A DNA stretch of 37,384 nt, from positions 1 through 37,384 of the forward strand of contig JAHFQV010000030.1 in NCBI GenBank assembly GCA_023259175.1, read 5' to 3'. Shown here one piece after another: positions 17,201-25,688 of the stretch. The position numbers and the translations under genes were made by a program. Within the stretch, counting starts at the first letter, position 1; each line of letters starts with the position of its first letter. Under the pieces are notes generated by a model. It saw only the letters and a list, made by a program, of their open reading frames with translations. It did no database searches and had not been told where the DNA came from. This stretch comes from Oxalobacteraceae bacterium (lineage in GTDB: Bacteria; Pseudomonadota; Gammaproteobacteria; Burkholderiales; Burkholderiaceae_D).

Positions 17201-20200
17201 TGCTCCCAGAATTGTTGGCCGCTGATGCGCCATTAGAAGAACCGAATGCAGCACCAATGGAGGCCTTGTTAAGCGTTGATCCTGCATTTGATGATGTGCC
17301 GGTCCTCGATGCTGCAGTCGAGGCATCGCCAGTGTTACCAATGGTGCCAGCTTCAGAGATCGAAGAAATCAGCCTTGATTTGCGTGATGAAGATTTGATG
17401 GCCGAGCCTGAATTGATCGTGGCTGCTGAACTTGAAACGGCGGTGGAGCTCACTCCTGAAGCACCGATGGTTTCTAGTACCCCTAGCGAATTTGTAGCTG
17501 AAATCGCCGGTGAATTAGTGCTTCCAGTGGAAGAAAGCGTCACTGCGGACGAGCTTACTTTGTCAGCGGCAGAAGAAAATCCATCGGCGGAATTGGCGGA
17601 TGTCTTGGAAGCTTCCGAAGCACATTTGGATACGGCTGATGAAATGCCAGAAGTTTTGGCAGAGGCGCCCGCAACCAGCGCTCAGATTATTGAATTCCCA
17701 GATTTGAGTACGCCAGAAAACAAAGAACAAGACAATGTTAAGCGCATTGGCGACCTTGAAATTAGCTTGCCTCTGCATACCATTTACATGGCCGAGACGG
17801 ATGAAATCGTGCGCTTTTTGGCGCAAGATTTTGCTGAGTGGCGGCACGAGCCTACTCGCCCTGTTTCACGTCATGCGGTGCACGCATCGCATAGCTTGGC
17901 AGGTAGCTCGGCGACGGTTGGTTTGTACTCGGTGCAAGAGCTTGCACATAGCTTGGAAAATGTACTGCAAAGATTGGAACGCCATCCTGTGAATTTGGAT
18001 GTTGTCGAATTTGATTTGCTTGATCAAACGGTGGTCATCGTCAAAGAGATGCTGCAAAAATTTGGTGTCTCCGAACTTGCGCCGCATGCACCCGAGCAAA
18101 ACGCCATTTTGGAGCAATTGCTAGAAACAATCATCGCACGCTCATCGGTGCAGTTTGATGCTTCCTACATTACATCGACCAATGAGACCCTCGATTCTCA
18201 TTTGTTGGAAGCACCGATTGAAGCTCAGGCGGATGTCGTCGAAATCGCAATTGAAATTGCCAGTGAAATTGCCAGTGAGTCGCTCACTGAAGCGCCCACT
18301 GAAGCGCCCACTGAAGCGATCGACTTAGAAGCTGCTGCCCCGGCCTTAGACGCGGAAGTTGAGTCGATTGAGCCAGAACTAGCCGCTGAAATTGCTGCGG
18401 TGCCTGAGGAGGGTAGCGCTGCTGTTCCAATCACAGCTGACGAACCTGCCGCACCAGCTACACCTGAAGCACCAATTACACCAGCGGCACCAATTACACC
18501 TGAAGCGCCACAGCAAACGACGGTAGCTGCGATCCCTGAGGTAAGTCCAGCGCGGGTTCAGGAAGAGCCTGGTTCGAGTTCAGAAATCGAACTCAAAATT
18601 AGCGATGAGATTGACCAAGACTTGCTGCCTGTGTTTTTGGAAGAAGGTGGCGATCTCTTGCCGATGATAGGACAGTTGCTACGTTCATGGCAGCAGCGGC
18701 CCGAAGATGCTGGCATACCGCAGTCAATTTTGCGCCTGATGCATACAGTCAAAGGTAGTGCACGTATGGCTGGTGCGATGCAGTTAGGTCAGCATACGCA
18801 CGATATGGAAACCCGTATCGAAAATTTGATGCACGCCGGTGGTGCGATTCGTCAAAACTTATTGGATGATCTGTTATCGCGCCACGATTACACCATGCAT
18901 TTGTTTGATCGCTTGATGCATCCAGGTGCCTTCGTCGAAGCTCCACCTGTGGTCTCGGAAGAGCTGAGCGTCACACAAGAATTGAATCAATTCCAAGAAG
19001 CCTTGCAAGAACCTATGGCCGCTTCCGCGGACGCCAAGGAAACTGCGACGCAGGAAGTGGAAGCAAGTTCTACAGCGGTGGCTACCACAAGTTCCGCCGC
19101 ACCCAAGGCCAGCACAGCGGTCGTGACCCATGTGGCGCGACAAGCTGCGCCGCAAGTTGCTGCCGCTTCAGGCCCTGTGCCTTTGGTTCGGGTACGTGCC
19201 GATATTTTGGATCGTTTGGTGAATCAGGCTGGTGAGGTTTCAATCTCGCGTTCCAAGCTTGAAAACGAAGTGGATACCTTGCGACTCTCCTTGTCGGAAT
19301 TAACCGAAAACGTAAGTCGTTTGCGCGCCCAATTGCGTGAAGTTGAGATTCAAGCGGAAACCCAAATTACTTCACGCATGGCATTTTCGGGTGATCGTGA
19401 ATTTGATCCGCTCGAATTTGACCGATTCACCCGTTTGCAAGAATTAACTCGGATGATGGCCGAAAGTGTGAGCGACGTCGCCACCGTCCAGTCAGCACTC
19501 AATCGCACGATTGAAGGTGCCACCATCGATTTGCATGCACAAGCACGGTTAACTCGTGAATTGCAACAAGATTTGATGCGCGTTCGCATGATTCCTTTCT
19601 CTAGCGTGTCAGAACGTTTGTTCCGGATTGCCCGTCAGACTGCAAAAGAAATGGATAAGCGTGTCAACCTCGACATACGCGGAACTTCGGTTGAAATTGA
19701 CCGCAGCGTTTTGGAAAAAATGGTTGGACCGTTTGAGCACATGTTACGTAATGCGATTGTGCACGGTATCGAAAGCCGTCAAGATCGGGTTGGACGAGGC
19801 AAAAACGAAGTCGGTGAATTGCTGATCGAAATTCGGCAAGAAGGTAACGAAGTCGTGATTCATTTCACCGATGACGGACAAGGTTTGAATTTAGGACGGA
19901 TACGCGACAAGGCCAAAACGGTAGGCTTGTTGACCGACGAGTCCTATATGAATGAATCGGATATTGTGAATCTGATTTTTGAACCTGGCTTCTCGACTGC
20001 TAGCGAAGTAACCGAATTAGCGGGTCGTGGTGTTGGTATGGACGTGGTGCGCTCTGAAGCTGCTTCGCTGGGTGGACGTGTTTCGGTGACTTCGGTTGAA
20101 GGGCAGGGCGCGCATTTTACGATTCACTTACCCTTGACTTTGGCGGTGACGCAGGTTGTGATCTTAATTGCAGGCGGAAAAACCTTTGCAGTGCCATCGG

Positions 20201-21045
20201 TGTTGGTCGAGCAGGTGCAACAGCTCAAAGCACCAGCCTTGGCCAATGCCTACAATGACGGTGCGGTGATGTGGCAGGGTAATCGTGTTGCATTACATTA
20301 TTTGCCGAGTATGTTGGGCGAACGCGACGCAACACCCGACGCACAACAATACACGCCTATTTTGATCATGAAGAGCGATACCGACCGGGTTGCAATTCAC
20401 GTGGATCAAATTATTGGTAACCGCGAGGTCGTGGTTAAAAACGTAGGCCCGCAGTTGGCGCGCATGATCGGTATTGCGGGTGCAACCGTTCTGGGTTCTG
20501 GCGATATCGTTTTGATTTTGAATCCGGTACCGTTGGCGCAAAAACTTGAACACGAACGCGCCCGTTTAGCTGAAACTAGCCACGAAGACGCGCCACAAGA
20601 AATGGGCGCGGTCGCAGAATTGGCGGCGAAACAGGCGCAAGCCGAACCTGTTCAAGGTTTGCGCACGCATAATATCGTGATGGTGGTCGATGACTCCTTG
20701 ACGGTACGTCGCGTCACGCAGCGCTTGCTAGTGCGCGAGGGCTATCAAGTGGTTCTGGCCAAGGATGGTATTGACGCTCTGGAGCAATTGCAATCGATTA
20801 CGCCTGACGTGATGCTAGTGGATATTGAAATGCCACGGATGGATGGGTTCGATTTGACCCGTAACGTGCGTAGCGATACGCGTACTCATCATATTCCTAT
20901 CATCATGATCACCTCTCGCACGGCCGACAAACATCGTAATTACGCGGCCGAATTAGGGGTCAATGCGTATTTTGGTAAGCCTTATCGTGAAGATGATTTG
21001 CTCGCTGCAATTACCCAGTTTGTGAGTCAGCAAGTGTCGGTTTGA
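14221..21045 (+). CDS. pilL: PilL/ChpA-type hybrid CheA histidine kinase with multiple HPt modules
   Basis: Encodes 2274 residues. The N-terminal half (about 1-600) is helical and resembles degenerate HPt/FimL-like modules. Clear HPt sites follow at His752 (FHTLKGSGRMVG), a weaker one near His1224 (HSLAGSSATVG) and His1508 (MHTVKGSARMAG). Between them are Ala/Glu/Pro-rich linkers (about 835-1165 and 1330-1455). The CheA core follows: dimerisation helix from about 1653, an ATPase with the N-box around Asn1844 and G boxes (DDGQGLNL, GRGVGMDVV), a CheW-like regulatory domain from about 1985, and a receiver (about 2150-2270) with phospho-acceptor Asp2201 (VDIEMPRMDG). It phosphorylates PilG and PilH in response to PilJ. 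It ends the operon; no cheR- or cheB-like gene follows. The start at 14221 has only a weak purine stretch upstream. Confidence 0.95.
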   Translation: MTSGSSQSSGNAQEQFDIAPLSWVMTELRDSLSNAGKLLSESVGQDADARSTSLLQAKSFLHQAHGALQVVEVEGVSIVTETVEELVERIQEGKLENTKENIAKITDAFYAILRYLEDLLAGSPQQPVKLFPEYRGLLELKGAERIHPADLFFPSLSVQEKIPELTLSTHVKALNYSAIRLRFEKLLLTVLTSKNASAKEDAARQMGLLIHEIEQAQTSSQTKAFWLVMRAFAESTVSVSEKDERHVKQIWGRINLQIRRLVEGNSSIPERLLRDALFFIAQVEQPSAFTAQIRRAYQLDNHIPADYDQRKQGLVAQTVLAAAKEQLSQVKNLWGRLSSGDAGILDKFTQKMRDLSETGKALHNPSLAKLLNELNGIAAQAGAPGNRERMGLELATCLLFVENSFDQLAHLPANFAARADEMSVRMREVAAGQTPANQATWIGDILREAQQRQTMGALMSELQISLKQVEKALDEHFRDPSNLTVLAPVDHVLAQIGGALAILDQDDSVAAIEHTRATVRLFTENSEGKKSPELDAKFRQVAQNVGGLSFFIETLQNQPELAKKRFSYDHATGVFETRMLEKAPEKELLPSIALEANHEATVAATAEQELVEQQKESDRLLASLVAAPESSELQAQLKDSLDHERSYAALLDDAQASARANTAIDLLAHADLSNSTEALTEIAAATAHPQEVVTIQAAQEIPETEAEIDAELLEIFLMEADEVLAAVRENIPLSRHEPENQEYLIRLRRSFHTLKGSGRMVGLMVFGEGAWSVEQVMNLWLSESRSGTDALYELLDYVADEEFAWVEELKTTGSSQRNSDRIIAAADRVKEGMPFSSEPAAAAPVPAPVPVPEVESQPEVVPASDLVEAPSPALEAAHESEALHAVVLDELALDLVDEVGISTEPIPAAVSEADLPILTASIADELEDELGLGLEPVFEPSLETIELSQEAIPSLQEPEPVSEEAFAAPVFEAEDSSEELVSLDMPELILEAPVLPELLAADAPLEEPNAAPMEALLSVDPAFDDVPVLDAAVEASPVLPMVPASEIEEISLDLRDEDLMAEPELIVAAELETAVELTPEAPMVSSTPSEFVAEIAGELVLPVEESVTADELTLSAAEENPSAELADVLEASEAHLDTADEMPEVLAEAPATSAQIIEFPDLSTPENKEQDNVKRIGDLEISLPLHTIYMAETDEIVRFLAQDFAEWRHEPTRPVSRHAVHASHSLAGSSATVGLYSVQELAHSLENVLQRLERHPVNLDVVEFDLLDQTVVIVKEMLQKFGVSELAPHAPEQNAILEQLLETIIARSSVQFDASYITSTNETLDSHLLEAPIEAQADVVEIAIEIASEIASESLTEAPTEAPTEAIDLEAAAPALDAEVESIEPELAAEIAAVPEEGSAAVPITADEPAAPATPEAPITPAAPITPEAPQQTTVAAIPEVSPARVQEEPGSSSEIELKISDEIDQDLLPVFLEEGGDLLPMIGQLLRSWQQRPEDAGIPQSILRLMHTVKGSARMAGAMQLGQHTHDMETRIENLMHAGGAIRQNLLDDLLSRHDYTMHLFDRLMHPGAFVEAPPVVSEELSVTQELNQFQEALQEPMAASADAKETATQEVEASSTAVATTSSAAPKASTAVVTHVARQAAPQVAAASGPVPLVRVRADILDRLVNQAGEVSISRSKLENEVDTLRLSLSELTENVSRLRAQLREVEIQAETQITSRMAFSGDREFDPLEFDRFTRLQELTRMMAESVSDVATVQSALNRTIEGATIDLHAQARLTRELQQDLMRVRMIPFSSVSERLFRIARQTAKEMDKRVNLDIRGTSVEIDRSVLEKMVGPFEHMLRNAIVHGIESRQDRVGRGKNEVGELLIEIRQEGNEVVIHFTDDGQGLNLGRIRDKAKTVGLLTDESYMNESDIVNLIFEPGFSTASEVTELAGRGVGMDVVRSEAASLGGRVSVTSVEGQGAHFTIHLPLTLAVTQVVILIAGGKTFAVPSVLVEQVQQLKAPALANAYNDGAVMWQGNRVALHYLPSMLGERDATPDAQQYTPILIMKSDTDRVAIHVDQIIGNREVVVKNVGPQLARMIGIAGATVLGSGDIVLILNPVPLAQKLEHERARLAETSHEDAPQEMGAVAELAAKQAQAEPVQGLRTHNIVMVVDDSLTVRRVTQRLLVREGYQVVLAKDGIDALEQLQSITPDVMLVDIEMPRMDGFDLTRNVRSDTRTHHIPIIMITSRTADKHRNYAAELGVNAYFGKPYREDDLLAAITQFVSQQVSV

Positions 21046-21113
21046 TCCATTTTGAACCGAGTTCGCACCGATTTATCGCTGGGTCGGTAGCGGAAAAGCC
21101 CAAAGGTTTACTC

Positions 21114-21153
21114 TCTAAACATGAACAAGTCCTTGCACTTGTTCATGTTTAGA
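21114..21153. terminator. 17-bp perfect hairpin after pilL
   Basis: The arm TCTAAACATGAACAAGT (21114-21130) is exactly complementary to 21137-21153, with a 6-nt loop (CCTTGC). It is the longest perfect stem noticed in the window. It lies 68 bp beyond the pilL stop and 160 bp before yqgE. The run after it (TTGCGTAGC) is not T-rich, so it may be a factor-aided terminator, an RNA-stability element or a repeat. A small frame starting at 21121 inside it has no other support. Confidence 0.5.
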
Positions 21154-21298
21154 TTGCGTAGCAATGGGGATGTTGCCAGCTATTGTGCCTGTTATGTGGC
21201 TTGCCCTATAGTCGGTGCGCGCCCCAATGGTTACTGTGAAATTCGACTCAAATTTGAATTTGTCGCTAGGAATCCACCGCTCGGTTTTGACTTAAAGC

Positions 21299-21307
21299 TG
21301 CTAAAAT
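21299..21307 (+). promoter_or_regulatory. Candidate extended -10 promoter for yqgE
   Basis: TGCTAAAAT (21299-21307) fits an extended -10 box and ends 6 nt before the yqgE ATG, so transcription would start at or next to the start codon. A TTGACT at 21287-21292 is only 9 nt upstream, too close to be its -35. A related GCTAAAATAGC is at 11672-11682 ahead of pilJ. Confidence 0.35.
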
Positions 21308-21313
21308 AGCGCT

Positions 21314-21997
21314 ATGACTAAGCATAAACCTTCTAAATTCACGATTGAGTTTGATGAAGAGGAAATCGACCTCGACGAACTCGTTACATCGGCACCTTTT
21401 CAATTTGGACAAGGGAAAGCCTTGCAGAAATCACTCGACCTCACGGATCATTTTTTGATCGCTATGCCTAGCATGGCGGATCCGATTTTTGGTGGAACGG
21501 TTATTTATGTGTGCGAACACAATGAGCGCGGTGCGATGGGTTTGGTCATCAATCGACCGACCGATATGACCATTTCAGATTTATTTGATCGGATTGATCT
21601 CCAATTAGAAATTATCCCCAACTCCCATCCCTTAGGCCAAAATCTTGTGATGTTTGGCGGACCTGTGCAAAGTGATCGTGGTTTTGTTTTGCATACCCCT
21701 TCGGAAGCGTATTCTTCATCCCTGAAAGTGACCGAAGAGGTGAGCTTTACCACTTCCCGCGACATTCTTGAATCGCTCGCGGCAGGTAATGCGCCACAAA
21801 GATTATTGCTTAGCATAGGCTATGCAGGTTGGAACGCAGGGCAATTAGAACAAGAAATACTCAATAACGGATGGTTGACGGTAGAAGCGGATTTGGGCGT
21901 TTTGTTTGATCTGCCAGTCGAAGAGCGTTTCGCTGCGGCGATGAAGTTACTCGGCTTTGATCCCGCCATGTTAGCCACGGTTGCCGGACATGCCTGA
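21314..21997 (+). CDS. YqgE/AlgH family protein
   Basis: Encodes 227 residues. The conserved family core begins near residue 40 with LTDHFLIAMPSMADPIFGGTVIYVCEH and continues through GAMGLVINRP, FGGPVQSDRGFVLH and a C-terminal GYAGWNAGQLEQEI. The first 40 residues, acidic and mixed, are an extension beyond the typical length of about 190. The biochemical role of the family is not settled. It sits 51 bp ahead of ruvX, an association common in proteobacteria. No Shine-Dalgarno sequence precedes the ATG; a -10-like box 6 nt upstream suggests a leaderless or nearly leaderless message. Confidence 0.93.
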   Translation: MTKHKPSKFTIEFDEEEIDLDELVTSAPFQFGQGKALQKSLDLTDHFLIAMPSMADPIFGGTVIYVCEHNERGAMGLVINRPTDMTISDLFDRIDLQLEIIPNSHPLGQNLVMFGGPVQSDRGFVLHTPSEAYSSSLKVTEEVSFTTSRDILESLAAGNAPQRLLLSIGYAGWNAGQLEQEILNNGWLTVEADLGVLFDLPVEERFAAAMKLLGFDPAMLATVAGHA

Positions 21998-22048
21998 TGT
22001 GATCGTACTATCTGTAATTGAAAAAAGCATGGAGCCGCGTTTAAAAAC

Positions 22049-22456
22049 ATGAGTAAAAAACAGGCGGAAATCTGCGAAGGCAGTATTTTGGGATTTGATT
22101 TTGGCTTGCGTCGCATTGGTGTAGCGATAGCAAATAGTGTGACCCGACAAGCCCAAGCCCTGACGATTATTCATGGCGAGAGTAATGAAGCTAAATTTCA
22201 GGCAATTGAAAAATTGATCGTCGAGTGGCAACCGGTGCTGTGCGTGATCGGCTTGCCCATGCATCCAGACGGTGTTGCCCATGAAATGACGGCACGCTGT
22301 ACTCGATTCGCAAATCAAATTGAGGGACGCTACGCGGTGCCGACGGTGTTGGTGGACGAACGTTACAGCTCTGCCGTCATTGCGCATCAACGTGGCGAAC
22401 ATATTGATGATCAAGCCGCTGCCCTGATTTTGCAGCAGTATTTTGATACGGTTTGA
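22049..22456 (+). CDS. ruvX: RuvX (YqgF) RNase H-fold nuclease, 16S rRNA maturation / Holliday junction resolvase-like
   Basis: Encodes 135 residues, the normal length. The RNase H-fold core is visible: LGFDFGLRRIGVAIAN at the N-terminus with the first catalytic Asp, the VIGLPMHPDG strand-loop, VDERYSSA with the acidic pair, and a C-terminal IDDQAAALILQQYFD carrying the last acidic residues. In E. coli the homologue processes the 16S rRNA 5' end. It follows yqgE by 51 bp and precedes pyrB by 66 bp, so the genes may share a transcript. The ATG at 22049 is preceded by A-rich sequence with only a distant GGAG. Confidence 0.95.
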   Translation: MSKKQAEICEGSILGFDFGLRRIGVAIANSVTRQAQALTIIHGESNEAKFQAIEKLIVEWQPVLCVIGLPMHPDGVAHEMTARCTRFANQIEGRYAVPTVLVDERYSSAVIAHQRGEHIDDQAAALILQQYFDTV

Positions 22457-22522
22457 TGGTCTGCGATAGCAAAACCCATCGAATAAATTGTTTTAGAAAA
22501 CGACTATCACAAAAAAAATAAC

Positions 22523-23491
22523 ATGAAAAATCCTCAGTTAAACCAACACGGTGAGCTACAACATTTACTCGCCATTGATGGACTGCCGCATGCGACGATC
22601 AAGCACATACTTGATACGGCGACTGGTTTTTTGAGCGCGGAAGGTGAGCGTGAACTGAAAAAAGTACCGCTGCTACATGGCAAAAGTGTTTTCAATCTCT
22701 TCTTCGAAAACTCCACCCGCACGCGCACTACTTTTGAAATTGCAGCCAATCGTTTATCCGCTGATGTGATCAATCTCAATATTGCAGCGTCTAGCGCCAG
22801 CAAAGGGGAGTCTTTGCTCGATACCATCGACAATCTCGCTGCGATGCATGCCGATCTCTTTGTCGTCAGGCACGCGACTTCAGGTGCGCCATTTCTGATT
22901 GCGCAGCACTTGAATGCGACTAAGCAACACCATGTTCACGTCGTTAATGCCGGTGATGGACGGCATGAACATCCTACGCAAGGCTTGTTGGACATGTACA
23001 CCATCCGGCATTACAAAAAAGATTTTAGCCATCTTACGGTCGCTATCGTTGGCGACGTGCTGCACAGCCGTGTGGCGCGTTCTGACATTCATGCATTAAC
23101 CACTTTGGGTGCCGCCGAAGTGCGTGTCATTGGCCCTAAGACCTTGCTGCCGAGTGGGCTGGAACAAATGGGGGTGCGTGTTTTTACCGATATGAATCAG
23201 GGTTTGCACGGGGTTGATGTCATCATCATGTTGCGTTTGCAAAATGAACGCATGAGCGGCGCTTTACTTCCCTCGACGCAGGAATATTTCAAACAATATG
23301 GCCTGACACCAGAACGCCTAGCACTTGCAAAACCAGATGCCATCGTTATGCACCCAGGCCCAATGAATCGCGGTGTGGAAATTGATTCTGCGGTCGCTGA
23401 TGGCCCGCAATCGGTGATCCTGCCGCAGGTCACATTTGGGATCGCAGTCAGAATGGCGGTCATGAGTATCGTTGCTGGAACAAAAAATTAA
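22523..23491 (+). CDS. pyrB: Aspartate carbamoyltransferase catalytic subunit
   Basis: Encodes 322 residues. It condenses carbamoyl phosphate and aspartate in pyrimidine synthesis. The carbamoyl-phosphate site [12 protein letters not shown], the [12 protein letters not shown] segment, [12 protein letters not shown] and the C-terminal [11 protein letters not shown] are all present. The next gene encodes a dihydroorotase homologue lacking metal ligands; in Pseudomonas-type enzymes such a partner is needed to assemble the ATCase dodecamer, so the two products probably form a complex (inference). There is no pyrR gene in front and no good ribosome site; the ATG at 22523 follows an A-rich stretch. 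Confidence 0.97.
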   Translation: MKNPQLNQHGELQHLLAIDGLPHATIKHILDTATGFLSAEGERELKKVPLLHGKSVFNLFFENSTRTRTTFEIAANRLSADVINLNIAASSASKGESLLDTIDNLAAMHADLFVVRHATSGAPFLIAQHLNATKQHHVHVVNAGDGRHEHPTQGLLDMYTIRHYKKDFSHLTVAIVGDVLHSRVARSDIHALTTLGAAEVRVIGPKTLLPSGLEQMGVRVFTDMNQGLHGVDVIIMLRLQNERMSGALLPSTQEYFKQYGLTPERLALAKPDAIVMHPGPMNRGVEIDSAVADGPQSVILPQVTFGIAVRMAVMSIVAGTKN

Positions 23492-23582
23492 GTGGTGTCT
23501 GGATGGATATGGATGGGTTCACTAAAATGCGTTGAGCACCATCAGTCGAGCACAAAAAATAATGCAGCAGAAAGAAATCAAG

Positions 23583-24866
23583 ATGAGTCTTCAAATAAAA
23601 AATAGTCGCGTGATCGATCCAGCCAGCGGGTTGGACGCAGTGTGCGATGTATTTGTAGCCGATGGAAAAATTGCTGCGATAGGGACAGCCCCTACCGGCT
23701 TTCAAGCCGACGAAACGATCAATGCCAATGGCTGGGTGTTAGCACCGGGCTTGTTCGATCTAAGTGCGCGTTTGCGTGAACCCGGTTTTGAATATAAAGC
23801 GACTTTGGAATCGGAATTGCAAGCGGCGATTAAGGGTGGCGTGACCAGTTTAGTCTGTCCACCTGATACCGATCCTGTTTTGGATGAAGCAGGTTTGGTT
23901 GAGATGTTAAAGCAACGCGCCAAGTTACAAAACAAAACCCATGTGTATCCATTGGGTGCGCTGACGGTGGGATTGCTGGGACAAAATCTCACCGAAATGG
24001 CGGCCTTAACGCAAGCCGGTTGCGTTGGATTTTCACAGGCAGAACAGGCCATTGTCGATACCAATATCTTGCAACGTGCTTTGCAATATGCGGCCACCTT
24101 TGGCTACACCGTTTGGTTGCGTCCACAAGATGCGTTTCTCGGAAAAACGGGTGTGGCACACAGCGGACCTTTGGCTTCGCGCTTAGGTTTGTCAGGTGTT
24201 CCAGTGATGGCGGAAACCATTGCTCTGCATACTTTGTTTGAATTGATGCGCGCCACAGGAGCGAAGGTGCATCTCTGTCGTATTTCCTCGGCGGCAGGTT
24301 TGGAATTAGTACGGCAAGCGAAAAAAGAAGGCTTAGCATTGAGCTGTGACGTTGGCGTTCATCATGTTCATTTGACGGATACGGATATCGGCTACTTTGA
24401 TTCCAACGCACGCTTAACTCCTCCATTACGCAGTCAGCGTGATCGTGATGCGATTTGGACTGCATTGGCTGATGGTACGATAGACGCAATTTGCTCAGAC
24501 CATACGCCAGTGGATGACGATGAAAAAGCCCTGCCATTTGCCGAAGCTTCGCCTGGCGCAACGGGTTTAGAGTTATTGCTGTCATTGACCGTGAAGTGGG
24601 CTGATGATAGTCGCGGTCAAATTAGTTTGACGCAAGCTTTAGCCAAAATTACGAGTGCACCTGCGGCTTTGGTCGGTTTGCCTTGTGGTCGTTTGCAAGT
24701 CGGTGCAAAGGCTGATTTGTGTTTGTTTGACCCACAAAGTCGGTGGACGGTCACTGCCCAGAGCTTAGCGAGCCAAGGCAAACATACGCCATTTTTACAC
24801 TACGAACTACCGGCCGTCGTGAAGGCAACGATAGTCGCTGGTCGGCTTGCCTACCGCGCTTTTTAA
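23583..24866 (+). CDS. pyrX: Dihydroorotase-like pseudoenzyme, probable structural partner of PyrB
   Basis: Encodes 427 residues with the overall dihydroorotase fold. The metal-binding His-x-His that should precede LREPG is Ser61-Ala62-Arg63 (DLSARLREPG), and the lysine normally carboxylated to bridge two zinc ions appears as Val in GALTVGLLGQ. Some later features survive (VHHVHLTD, CSDHTP, SPGATGLELLL). This matches the inactive dihydroorotase subunit (PyrX / PyrC') of class A ATCases, so a separate active PyrC is expected elsewhere in the genome. The ATG at 23583 (MSLQIKNSRVIDP) fits the family; the frame is open upstream to a TTG at 23532. It follows pyrB by 91 bp and ends 19 bp before the acyltransferase start. 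Confidence 0.9.
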   Translation: MSLQIKNSRVIDPASGLDAVCDVFVADGKIAAIGTAPTGFQADETINANGWVLAPGLFDLSARLREPGFEYKATLESELQAAIKGGVTSLVCPPDTDPVLDEAGLVEMLKQRAKLQNKTHVYPLGALTVGLLGQNLTEMAALTQAGCVGFSQAEQAIVDTNILQRALQYAATFGYTVWLRPQDAFLGKTGVAHSGPLASRLGLSGVPVMAETIALHTLFELMRATGAKVHLCRISSAAGLELVRQAKKEGLALSCDVGVHHVHLTDTDIGYFDSNARLTPPLRSQRDRDAIWTALADGTIDAICSDHTPVDDDEKALPFAEASPGATGLELLLSLTVKWADDSRGQISLTQALAKITSAPAALVGLPCGRLQVGAKADLCLFDPQSRWTVTAQSLASQGKHTPFLHYELPAVVKATIVAGRLAYRAF

Positions 24867-24885
24867 ACCCACTTTTATTGATACG

Positions 24886-25665
24886 ATGTCGGGCCTTAGC
24901 CTCGCCTTTCGTAGCGCCTATTTTTCGTTGAACATGCTTATTTTCCGCTTTATCCGAATGTTTTGGCATGTCTTTATTGGCCTGTTTAAATGCGCTTTTC
25001 TATTCCCGTTTGTTTCTCAGCAAAGACGGCAAAGCCTGGTGCGCCTGTGGTCACAGCAATTGCTTGTGATCTGTAAAGTTAAACTTAAAATGATCGATCA
25101 AAGTGGCGGACAAGTTGCACCGCATGCTTTGATCATTGCCAATCATGTTTCATGGTTGGATATTTTTGTGATCAATTCTTGGCAGGCTAATCATTTCGTC
25201 GCGAAATCGGATATTCGCTCGTGGCCGATTGCGGGTTGGCTGGCATTTAAAGCCGGTACGATTTTCTTGGCGCGTGGGCGACAGCGCGAAGTTCGGCGCA
25301 TTTATGAAGGGCTGGTGCGTGAACTCAGTGAGCAGCATCGTGTCGCTTTTTTCCCCGAGGGAACCACCGGATCACAAGGCGCACTTCTCCCTTTTCACGC
25401 CAATCTTTTTGAAGCTGCGATACAAGCACAAGTACCCATATTGCCCTTCGCAGTACGCTACGTGGACAAGACTGGGCAACTCAATCATGCAGTTGATTTT
25501 ATTGGCGATATGAGTTTTGCGGAGAGTATGAAATTAATTTTGCAGACCGGCGAAATTACGGCGGAGCTGATACAACTACCGCTGATACCCACCCTAGGCG
25601 CACATCGCCGTGAATTGGCCCAGGTTTCACGAGAACTGATCGCAGCGGCTTTAGATTGTCCGTAA
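24886..25665 (+). CDS. 1-acyl-sn-glycerol-3-phosphate acyltransferase (PlsC family)
   Basis: Encodes about 259 residues. An N-terminal hydrophobic segment (about 15-45) anchors it in the inner membrane. The acyltransferase box NHVSWLD (the HX4D catalytic motif), the FLARG segment and FPEGTTG follow in the expected order, then LPFAVRY. It is predicted to add the second acyl chain to lysophosphatidate, or to act on a related lipid; substrate choice cannot be read from the sequence. The start is uncertain: ATG at 24886, ATG at 24934 or an overlapping TTG at 24847. None has a good ribosome site, and coupling to the preceding pyrX gene is possible. It converges on apaH with a 23-bp gap. Confidence 0.88.
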   Translation: MSGLSLAFRSAYFSLNMLIFRFIRMFWHVFIGLFKCAFLFPFVSQQRRQSLVRLWSQQLLVICKVKLKMIDQSGGQVAPHALIIANHVSWLDIFVINSWQANHFVAKSDIRSWPIAGWLAFKAGTIFLARGRQREVRRIYEGLVRELSEQHRVAFFPEGTTGSQGALLPFHANLFEAAIQAQVPILPFAVRYVDKTGQLNHAVDFIGDMSFAESMKLILQTGEITAELIQLPLIPTLGAHRRELAQVSRELIAAALDCP

Positions 25666-25688
25666 ATCTGCGGGTAGTGCTCGTTACG

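Noticed and set aside
16788-17543. 251-codon minus-strand frame rich in Ser opposite the pilL linker
   Set aside because: It is the antisense shadow of the low-complexity Ala/Glu codons in pilL; no ribosome site and no domain.
21287-21307. TTGACT and TAAAAT as a -35/-10 pair before yqgE
   Set aside because: The spacer is only 9 nt, too short for a sigma-70 promoter; only the extended -10 reading was kept.
21121-21309. 62-codon frame starting inside the 17-bp hairpin
   Set aside because: The start codon is buried in the stem, no ribosome site is present and the translation resembles nothing known.
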